Assembly: GCF_000203935.1 (NCBI RefSeq)
Contig: NC_008577.1
Coordinates: forward strand, 992,001-1,056,000
DNA from: Shewanella sp. ANA-3
GTDB taxonomy: Bacteria; Pseudomonadota; Gammaproteobacteria; Enterobacterales; Shewanellaceae
Direction of reading: 5' to 3'
DNA length: 64,000 nucleotides
Each line of letters opens with the position of its first letter. Position 1 is the stretch's first letter. Under the pieces are notes generated by a model, which was given only the letters and a program-made list of their open reading frames with translations, ran no database searches and was not told the DNA's origin. Shown here piece by piece: positions 57,406-64,000 of this stretch. The position numbers and the translations under genes were made by a program.

Positions 57406-57999
57406 TTACATGCCTAAGAAAGACTTAGACTTAGTCTTACGGATTTCTTTTTCGTCAGACCATTCGATCAGGCCTGTTTCTAAGTCCATCAGACGCATAG
57501 TCATCTTGTAGTAAACGTCTTTGGTGCTGCCATCTTGCTTAACGATGCTAGACAGGTTGCCATACAGCATGTATTGGGCGCCGATTTGACGGCCAAACTT
57601 GATGGCGGTTGATGGATCAACCATACCGGTATTGTTTTGGTAATCCAGTTGCTTACGAACTGAATCTACTTTTGTCATGTCGATAAAACGGAACTTGCCT
57701 GAGCGCAGTAACTTGTTGCTGATAGAGTCGGTCACTGACTCAGTATCGATATGCTCAGAGGTTTTGTTTTTGATGCTATCGACAAACAAAATTGGGCGGT
57801 TGTTCGCCGTCATGGCCACGATAGGTGGGAAAGTCATCATGCTATCGACCATCTTAGCGGCGATGGCTTGCAGATCCGTTGAGCCAAAGTTTTCGTTAAC
57901 GGTTTCCACTTCTGTGGCATCGCCATACTCGACTTTCGATTGACATGCAGCCAGACCCATTACGGCAGCCAGCACAAAAATCAGTTTAAATTGTTTCAT
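57406..57999 (-). CDS. lpoB: LpoB-like lipoprotein (penicillin-binding protein activator family)
   Basis: 197 residues from ATG 57999 (MKQFKLIFVL). Lipobox GLAACQSK. LpoB-like core motifs are RPILFVDSIKNKTSEHIDT, LLRSGKFRFIDM, IGAQYMLYGNLSSIVK and YYKMTMRLMDLETGLIEWSDEKEIRK. In enterobacteria, LpoB activates PBP1b from the outer membrane; in Shewanella the partner is inferred. Last gene of the minus-strand cluster, 67 bp after the COG3014-type gene. Confidence 0.85.
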   Translation of the reverse strand: MKQFKLIFVLAAVMGLAACQSKVEYGDATEVETVNENFGSTDLQAIAAKMVDSMMTFPPIVAMTANNRPILFVDSIKNKTSEHIDTESVTDSISNKLLRSGKFRFIDMTKVDSVRKQLDYQNNTGMVDPSTAIKFGRQIGAQYMLYGNLSSIVKQDGSTKDVYYKMTMRLMDLETGLIEWSDEKEIRKTKSKSFLGM

Positions 58000-58066
58000 A
58001 GTCAGTTCCATTTTGTGATTGTAAAAACTTAATGACACTCGTTTTATTCAAACATTCACCGCTAGG

Positions 58067-59467
58067 TTAAATGATTATTGAATAAATTCGGGTGTAATTA
58101 CCAGTATCAATTGCCCAGACCAAGGTGGTCTTGCCTGCGGCAACGTCAATTTTGGCCGGTGGTGCCTTGTCCAACTGTAGCGTGTATTGCCCCGGATTGA
58201 GGTAACGTCTGCCAATTTGCGCCTGTTTCGGCAGGGTCAACCAACTGCGGCGATCCGCCTGCTCGGTGACCACGTTAAAAATCTGCATCGCGATACTGCC
58301 AATATCGGCAGCATTATTGCCAGGCTTACCGCTTTTTTCGACCTGATAGGCCATTTCCGATTTGGCATACACCCGCGCGACTTGGCGAACCAAAGTACCG
58401 GGCAAATCTTCCTTGAGCGCGTTAATCGCTAGGGCATCGATATTGGCGATAGGCTCGGTTTTCAGCACTGAGCCTAAGCCTTGCACTTGAGCCTCGGCAA
58501 CAAAACTATTGTTCGGTCCATAGGTTGCCAAAGAGACGGTTTGCCAATTGCCATGGATAGTGAAGGGCACTGTGAGCGCTTGTTTTTCAGGTACAAAGCC
58601 CTTTTCGACCATGAGAATCACTTGGCCTTCACCCGCCTTGGGAAGCTTGGCATCGCCCCAGCGCCTTTTAAACTCATCGTATTGCGGCATGCCGAGTTGC
58701 TTGGCAAGACGAACTAAATCCTGTTGCAGATAAGTGTTATCTGGAGTGATTTGCGCCGCTTTACGGTAGTCGATAAAGGCATCGTTTGGCTCACCTAATA
58801 CTTCATGCAACAGACCCGTAGTGTAGTAGCTGTAGGCATTGAGGAAGGAGCTGGTCACTGTGCCAGCGGCTTGGCCTAGCTTATTCACTTCGGCATCTAT
58901 GGTGCCATTGGCCATGGCCTGTACGGATTTTTGTGACTTTTGATAACGCTCCTGCTCAGAGCCTTGCAGCTCGTTACTGCGGCGAACCTCCACTAATGCG
59001 CCTTGATAGTCACCGCTGAACAGGTAATTCAAGGCTTGATATTGGTGCAGCATAATGCGCTCGTAGCCTGGGCCACGATAGGGAATGGCATTATCGTTTA
59101 ATACTAAACTGGTGGCCGTTGCACCTATATCGCTGGCGCTAATCTTGGCTTTATCATCGAAGGCAGTATAGGCCTCAACCGCTTGCTGATAGTACTTACG
59201 GCTGCTGGCAAAATCGCCGGCCACCTGCGCTACACGTCCTGCTTCTTGGGCGTAGAGCAGGCCATCATTACCTTGGATATTGCTGGCTAGTTTGTCGATA
59301 TCCGCCATGGGCGTTGCGGTATTGAGCTGTTGTTTTATCGGTGCAATTTGTGCCGGATAATTAATAAAAATACTGTTATAGGCACAGCCGCTCGAGCCTA
59401 AGATGGCGGCGAGCATTAGCGTGCTAAGTGTGGGTTTAATAAAAGAGTATATGAAGGTGGTTTTCAT
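58067..59467 (-). CDS. COG3014-type lipoprotein of unknown function
   Basis: 466 residues. The signal peptide has a weak lipobox GSSGCAYN. TPR-like helical pairs occur from about 60 to 240 (SSRKYYQQAVEAYTAF, YLFSGDYQGALVEVRRSNEL, AFIDYRKAAQITPDNTYLQQDL), followed by a beta-rich C-terminal region. It resembles COG3014 proteins, which often sit beside lpoB-like genes, as here. It starts 9 bp after def on the same strand, so is cotranscribed. A structural or regulatory role at the envelope is plausible, unproven. Confidence 0.82.
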   Translation of the reverse strand: MKTTFIYSFIKPTLSTLMLAAILGSSGCAYNSIFINYPAQIAPIKQQLNTATPMADIDKLASNIQGNDGLLYAQEAGRVAQVAGDFASSRKYYQQAVEAYTAFDDKAKISASDIGATATSLVLNDNAIPYRGPGYERIMLHQYQALNYLFSGDYQGALVEVRRSNELQGSEQERYQKSQKSVQAMANGTIDAEVNKLGQAAGTVTSSFLNAYSYYTTGLLHEVLGEPNDAFIDYRKAAQITPDNTYLQQDLVRLAKQLGMPQYDEFKRRWGDAKLPKAGEGQVILMVEKGFVPEKQALTVPFTIHGNWQTVSLATYGPNNSFVAEAQVQGLGSVLKTEPIANIDALAINALKEDLPGTLVRQVARVYAKSEMAYQVEKSGKPGNNAADIGSIAMQIFNVVTEQADRRSWLTLPKQAQIGRRYLNPGQYTLQLDKAPPAKIDVAAGKTTLVWAIDTGNYTRIYSIII

Positions 59468-59476
59468 GCCTGTGGT

Positions 59477-60007
59477 TTACCTTCTTGCCATTAGTTTTTG
59501 TTCTGGCATTTGAGAGCGTTCAAGCAAAGTGATCCCTTGTAGATGATCAAACTCATGTTGGAAAATACGAGCGATAAAACCTGTTAACTCAGTCTGTTGC
59601 CAGTGTCCTGCAAGATCTTGATAGCGCACGACAATCGTCTGGTGGCGCCAAATGCTAAACCTTTGGCCGGGAACCGATAAACAGCCTTCTTCACCGCTAA
59701 CTAATTCCGCAGAGGCAGACAAGATCTGTGGATTAACCACCACGACAGGGTCCATTAGCGGCGCATCGGGATAACGCTCGTTTGGCCGGGATGCCATAAT
59801 AAACAGGGCGAGTGGGCTATGGACTTGAGGAGCGGCAATTCCGACACCTTTTGCCTCAACCATGCTTGCCACCATTTGCGATGCTAAATGACTGAGCTTT
59901 TCATCAAAGTCGCGTACTTCATCCGCCTGCTGTTTTAAAATGGCTTCACCCACCAAGGCTATTGGTAGTGGCTGATTGGGGGCTGGTAACATCTCATCTT
60001 TAAACAT
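59477..60007 (-). CDS. def: Peptide deformylase
   Basis: 176 residues from ATG 60007 (MFKDEMLP), with AGGGA 5 bp upstream; a longer frame to 60034 is possible. Metal-binding motifs are GVGIAAPQV, EEGCLSVPG and QHEFDHLQG, all intact, so it should remove formyl from nascent N-formylmethionine. Many Shewanella carry more than one def; this copy, in a slyX/lipoprotein cluster rather than with fmt, is probably an extra paralog. Confidence 0.93.
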   Translation of the reverse strand: MFKDEMLPAPNQPLPIALVGEAILKQQADEVRDFDEKLSHLASQMVASMVEAKGVGIAAPQVHSPLALFIMASRPNERYPDAPLMDPVVVVNPQILSASAELVSGEEGCLSVPGQRFSIWRHQTIVVRYQDLAGHWQQTELTGFIARIFQHEFDHLQGITLLERSQMPEQKLMARR

Positions 60008-60069
60008 CGCATTCCCTGGATATTTAGTGGTCATATTGTCGTTAATGGATTGGATTATCCGTTATTGAA

Positions 60070-60282
60070 TTAGTAATGTGGCGGTGGTGTTTCTTCTGCT
60101 TGAGTCGCAATATTACTGGGCTCCATCGCCTTTAACTTACCAATCAATAACTGAATTTGATGTTGCTGATTGGCGATGAGCTGGTTCAGCTTAATGACCT
60201 CTTGGTTTAACTCTTCGACCGTGAGCTCTTGAAAAGCCAATTTCATTTGCAGCTCTTCAATCTGTTCTTGTACGCCTTGCAT
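60070..60282 (-). CDS. slyX: SlyX family protein
   Basis: 70 residues: a coiled coil ([39 protein letters not shown]) and the family C-terminus PPPHY. Divergent, through the WD40 gene, from fkpA, as slyX and fkpA are neighbours in E. coli. Function of SlyX is unclear. RBS AGAGG 7 bp upstream; 9 bp after the WD40 gene stop. Confidence 0.92.
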
Positions 60283-60291
60283 GACTAACCT

Positions 60292-61242
60292 CTACTCCTG
60301 CCAAGTCTCAACTAGGCCTTGGCTACTGATACTAACCACTTTATTGGTATCTCGAATTGCCACAGAGTATACAACGGCTCCTCGGTTTTGGCTGTTTTTA
60401 GTCAGCGCAATTTGCCACTTAGCAATAGGTTTACCCGTTTGGCGTTGCCAGAGTATGACTTCGCGTGCGGGCGTGCCTGTGAGCAACTGAGTATCTTGCT
60501 TGGCGAAACGTACCGCCGAGAAGGTCATTTGCCGACGTTTAATCTCTAATTGATTTAACAGCTTACCATTAGTGTTGTCCCAAATCTTCGCCTCATTGGT
60601 ACTGCCATTGGTAAAGCTTAATGTGCCGCTGTCGTTGAGTGCCACCTTAGTTACTCGGCTACCTACATCCCAAGTGTGGATAGGCTGCCCAGTTTGCGCC
60701 TGCCACAGGATAGCTTGCATATCATTGGAACCCGAGAGGGCAATGCGTCCATCGGCGGAAAGCGCAACCGTATTCACTCTTTCCTTATGCCCTAAGAATT
60801 TTATCAATGCGGTTTTAGCGGCATTGAGTGACATCACGCTGCCATCGTTCAAACCAATCAGTAAAGCGCCATTGTTAGCTACCGCCACACTCTCACCCGA
60901 GGCGGGCAGCGACCACCATCCACGGGATTTGCCGTCGGCTATTGTCCACAGGGCAACTGAATCGCGGCTTAACGAGGCGGCGAACTCGCCGTTAGGGGAA
61001 ATAGCGGTGGCCGTGACGCCAGTGTTGAGGTCGCCATGCACCCATTGGTACTTGAGGCTGTGGGTGGTTAAGTCCCAACATTGCACTCCTTGGCTTTGGG
61101 TGGCGACAATGGCGATATTGCCGTCGCTAGAGAGGCTGGCGCTGTATGAGGGTTCCTGTGAAAGCACTCGAATATCATCGGCTTTGGGCTGACAGGCCGC
61201 TAAAAAAAGTGTGCAAAATACCAGCAGTAGGGTTTTCTTCAT
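60292..61242 (-). CDS. WD40-repeat lipoprotein
   Basis: 316 residues. Lipobox LAACQPKA. About six WD40-like blades are visible (SSDGNIAIVATQSQGVQCWD, SPNGEFAASLSRDSVALWT, SADGRIALSGSNDMQAILW, LNDSGTLSFTNGSTNEAKIWD and others), predicting a beta propeller in the periplasm or at the outer membrane. It heads a five-gene minus-strand cluster (this, slyX, def, COG3014-type, lpoB-like). Probably a protein-interaction platform; partners unknown. Confidence 0.88.
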   Translation of the reverse strand: MKKTLLLVFCTLFLAACQPKADDIRVLSQEPSYSASLSSDGNIAIVATQSQGVQCWDLTTHSLKYQWVHGDLNTGVTATAISPNGEFAASLSRDSVALWTIADGKSRGWWSLPASGESVAVANNGALLIGLNDGSVMSLNAAKTALIKFLGHKERVNTVALSADGRIALSGSNDMQAILWQAQTGQPIHTWDVGSRVTKVALNDSGTLSFTNGSTNEAKIWDNTNGKLLNQLEIKRRQMTFSAVRFAKQDTQLLTGTPAREVILWQRQTGKPIAKWQIALTKNSQNRGAVVYSVAIRDTNKVVSISSQGLVETWQE

Positions 61243-61396
61243 GAACTTGCTCCTAAAGTTGGTGTCTCTAGTCCGGTAGAGTGAGATTAATCACAGTTAA
61301 CACATAACAGAATCTAGTTGGTATAACCCAGATAACTAGTATACAGTTGTCGCGCTTAGGTTATTGTAACCGCTTGAGGATGCTGAGGAAGCTTTA

Positions 61397-62167
61397 ATGA
61401 AATCGATTTATAAATTATCGTTAGTTGCATTGGCTGTTATTGGCCTATCTGCTTGTAATCAAGAAGAAAAAGCAACAAATGCAAGCACAAATGTTGAATT
61501 AACGACTGAAGCACAAAAAGAAGCCTACAGTGTTGGCGCTTCAATCGGTCGTTATATGTCTGGCCATATCAAAGAGCAAGAAGAATTAGGCCTGCCAGTT
61601 GACCGTGCGCTGATCGTGACTGGTTTTACTAACGGTCTGAATGACCAACTGAAATTAACCGAAGAAGAAATGCAAACCATTCTTCAAGGTTTAGACAAAA
61701 AGTTAAACGACAAACGTACAGAACAAGCTAAAGCCATTGCAGCGAAAAACATCGAGGACGGTAAAAAGTTCCTCGAGGAAAACAAAGCTAAGCCTGGCGT
61801 AGTAACCACTGAATCGGGTCTGCAATACGAAGTGTTAACACCAGGTTCTGGTGACAAGCCAGCGGCTGAAGACACTGTAGAAGTGGATTACGTAGGTACT
61901 CTGCTTGACGGCACTGAGTTTGATAGCTCATACAAACGTGGTCAAACGGCTAAGTTCCCATTAAACCGCGTTATTCCAGGCTGGACCGAAGGCGTACAGT
62001 TAATGCCTGTGGGCGCTAAGTACAAGTTTGTGATCCCTGCAAACTTAGCTTACGGCGACCGTGATACTGGTACTATTCCACCAAACTCAACCCTGATTTT
62101 TGAAGTTGAACTGAAATCAATTGAGAAAGCACAAGCGGCTCCTGCTGCTGAGCCTGCTAAAAAGTAA
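61397..62167 (+). CDS. fkpA: FKBP-type peptidyl-prolyl isomerase, FkpA-like lipoprotein
   Basis: 256 residues. Lipobox GLSACNQEE, unlike the soluble E. coli FkpA. An N-terminal dimerisation domain (EAYSVGASIGRYMSGHIKEQ through NDQLKLTEEEMQ) joins a coiled helix to the FKBP domain (about 130-245): VDYVGTLLDGTEFDSSYKRG, VIPGWTEGVQLMPVGAKYKF, AYGDRDTGTIPPNSTLIFEV. Periplasmic folding catalyst and chaperone. Terminator downstream; lies 629 bp before exeM. Confidence 0.95.
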   Translation: MKSIYKLSLVALAVIGLSACNQEEKATNASTNVELTTEAQKEAYSVGASIGRYMSGHIKEQEELGLPVDRALIVTGFTNGLNDQLKLTEEEMQTILQGLDKKLNDKRTEQAKAIAAKNIEDGKKFLEENKAKPGVVTTESGLQYEVLTPGSGDKPAAEDTVEVDYVGTLLDGTEFDSSYKRGQTAKFPLNRVIPGWTEGVQLMPVGAKYKFVIPANLAYGDRDTGTIPPNSTLIFEVELKSIEKAQAAPAAEPAKK

Positions 62168-62792
62168 TTTACAGTGTAACGGCTTAACTCGGGTTAAGTT
62201 TTGCACTCATAGAATACCGCCCACCTAGGGCGGTATTTTTTTGCAGTCGAAATGACTAAGCAATGCTGTAAGCGATACACATAAAACCATGGGGCAACTC
62301 GTTTAACCGTTTTACAGCATCTCGCAAACGACCAAGGGCTAGGCTTTTTAAATCGAATTAGCGTTTAAAAGATGGATAAAGGCGTATTCTTTTGACGACG
62401 AATAATATTTCAAAATAATGATCAAATAATTAAGTTTTAAATAAATTGCCATAATTGAAATTATCGAAAACGCCTATTTTATTCGGTATGGCATTCTTAA
62501 AAATATCATCAAAATATCACATTTATTTTTTGATTGTTATTTGCTCGTTTTCACTCTGATATATCACTGTGATGTCTTTATCTTACTTATTGTTTTCTTA
62601 CCGCTTAATACTTTTGTGTTATATCACTGTTCTGTATACAAGACAGTTTGAGTTGTAAAATTTCATTTCCATCAATATCTTATGAGCGCATAGTGGGATC
62701 TTCCCCTCTTTTTTTAGCTTTTCAACTCTGGAATAATCCGCCCGCACGTTAATAAAAATTAGCGGCGATATTATAATAATGGGGTTGATAAT
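62168..62792. other. Long AT-rich intergenic region before exeM
   Basis: 625 bp. It holds the fkpA terminator (62213-62242), then AT-rich DNA with ATATCAC at 62514, 62561 and 62621. The last two lie in the 10-mer ATATCACTGT, copies exactly 60 bp apart, so they may be operator sites for exeM. No coding frame supported. Confidence 0.5.
62213..62242 (+). terminator. Terminator after fkpA
   Basis: AATACCGCCC / GGGCGGTATT, perfect 10-bp stem with loop ACCTA, followed by TTTTT, 45 bp after the fkpA stop. Confidence 0.93.
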
Positions 62793-64000
62793 ATGGATAA
62801 TGTTAATAAGTTAACGGCTATTTCTTTAGCTGTGGCCGCAGCTTTGCCAATGATGGCAAGCGCTGATGTGATGATCACTGAATATGTTGAAGGTAGCTCG
62901 AACAACAAAGCTATCGAATTGTATAACAGCGGTGATACGGCAATTGATCTGGCGGGTTATAAACTCGTTCGTTATAAAGATGGCGCCACTGATGCTTTAG
63001 ATATGCAAGCATTAGATGGACAAAGTATTGCGCCAAAATCCACAAAAGTGATTTTAAACTCAAGCGCAGTCATTACTCTTCCTCAAGGTGTCGATAGTTT
63101 TTCGGGTTCTTTAAGTTTTAACGGTGGTGATGCGGTTGCCTTAGTCAAAGATGGTGCCGTAGTCGATATTATCGGTGATGTGCCTACGCCGACAGGATGG
63201 GGCCTCGATGTCACCCTGCAGCGTAAACTCGATTCATTAGTCGCCAACACTGTTTTTAATCCTGCCCAGTGGGAACAATTACCTAAGGACACTTTCACCG
63301 GTTTAGGTTCGCTAGAAGCGGCGACTGAGCCTGAAACGCCCGTCTTTAGCTGCAGCGGTGCGAAAATCGTCCCTATTTATCAAGTCCAAGGTGCGGGTGA
63401 ATCCAGCCCTTATGTACCTGAAGGCGCATTCGAGTCTGAAACCGAAGTGACGGTTCGCGGCGTAGTGACTGCCCGTGGCGAGAGCTTATTTAAAGGCTTC
63501 TACCTCCAAGAAGTGAAAGGCGATAACTCGCCATACACCTCCGACGGTGTGTTCGTGTTTTTAGGTGAGAATCCACCAGAAGCGATTCAACCAGGCGTTG
63601 AAGTCTGTGTTCAGGGTAAGGTGAAGGAATACTTCGGCCTAACCCAAATCGATATTAAAGCCGATAAGAAATTTGAAGTGGGTGCTAAGGGCGAAGTCCC
63701 AGCTGCAACACCATTCTACGTAGCCGATGGCGAAACCTTAGCGCAGGCATTAGAGCGCTACGAAGGCATGAACGTGAAACTGGATGCGGGTAGCGATCTG
63801 AAGATCAGCCGTACCTTCAGTTACGATTATGCGGGCCGTCGTAATAACATGTTGGTGTCTTACAAGGCGCCGTTGATGAAGCCGACTCAGCTCTATCCAG
63901 CATTGTCACCAGAAGCGACGGCGTTAGTTAAATCTAACCTTGAAAATCAGCTGTTTATCGAATCTGACTACAAGCCAGCCGACGGTGTTATCCCTTACTT
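62793..64000 (+). CDS. exeM: ExeM-type extracellular nuclease (5' part, partial)
   Basis: 402 codons before the right edge. Signal peptide (ISLAVAAALPMMASA-DV), then a lamin-tail domain (MITEYVEGSSNNKAIELYNS; about 23-160), then an OB-fold-like segment (VTVRGVVTARGESLFKGFYL), the order of the S. oneidensis ExeM/NucH family, secreted nucleases that turn over extracellular DNA. The endonuclease/exonuclease/phosphatase domain and a possible GlyGly-CTERM would lie beyond the window. Start ATG 62793 with GGGG 8 bp upstream. Calls depend on family similarity in the N-terminal part. Confidence 0.9.
   Translation, partial: MDNVNKLTAISLAVAAALPMMASADVMITEYVEGSSNNKAIELYNSGDTAIDLAGYKLVRYKDGATDALDMQALDGQSIAPKSTKVILNSSAVITLPQGVDSFSGSLSFNGGDAVALVKDGAVVDIIGDVPTPTGWGLDVTLQRKLDSLVANTVFNPAQWEQLPKDTFTGLGSLEAATEPETPVFSCSGAKIVPIYQVQGAGESSPYVPEGAFESETEVTVRGVVTARGESLFKGFYLQEVKGDNSPYTSDGVFVFLGENPPEAIQPGVEVCVQGKVKEYFGLTQIDIKADKKFEVGAKGEVPAATPFYVADGETLAQALERYEGMNVKLDAGSDLKISRTFSYDYAGRRNNMLVSYKAPLMKPTQLYPALSPEATALVKSNLENQLFIESDYKPADGVIPY

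Overview
The window looks like chromosomal DNA of a Shewanella species, a gammaproteobacterium. The evidence is the gene content: a cysJIH / cobA-cysDN-cysC sulfate-assimilation locus, HemG, an ExeM-type nuclease preceded by a divergent slyX/fkpA pair, a GlyGly-CTERM sorting signal, many c-di-GMP and chemotaxis proteins, and moderate GC. It is dense with genes on both strands. I saw no rRNA, tRNA, CRISPR array or recognisable transposase.

1-18.2 kb: the 5' part of pntA (minus strand), then sulfate assimilation on the plus strand. cysJ, cysI and cysH reduce PAPS and sulfite. About 6.6 kb of envelope genes follow (mtgA, an anchored unknown protein, a degenerate S41-like protein, and pldA). Next come cobA (siroheme for CysI), cysD, cysN, an SLC13-type permease with RCK_C domains, and cysC. 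18.2-30.2 kb: a sensor kinase coupled to a REC/degenerate-GGDEF/EAL regulator, an unknown protein, an MFS transporter, hemG with a small b-type cytochrome, a DUF4382 lipoprotein, an unusual DsbA-like protein, a DnaJ-related protein and nfsB.

30.5-34.7 kb is the accessory part. It holds an orphan periplasmic binding protein, then a low-GC unknown protein ending in an RNxxxH motif (HEPN ribonuclease-like), then a cold-shock-domain protein with a strongly folded leader, and finally a 101-bp palindromic element. This looks like an acquired island and is my best candidate for an undescribed system.

34.7-50.6 kb: a polar amino-acid ABC transporter, an outer-membrane-like protein, LysR/LrgA/LrgB, a GNAT acetyltransferase, CstA, OpgD/OpgG, a class I amidotransferase divergent from an AraC regulator, a Pit phosphate transporter, a DUF72 protein and a PAS-GAF-GGDEF cyclase. 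50.7-64 kb: a chemoreceptor, a CSS-motif/EAL phosphodiesterase split by a frameshift at TTTAAAC, an M1 aminopeptidase lipoprotein, a five-gene minus-strand cluster (WD40 lipoprotein, slyX, def, COG3014-type lipoprotein, LpoB-like), fkpA, and the start of exeM, cut by the window edge.

All calls come from reading sequence and translations. No database search was run, and family names rest on recognised motifs.
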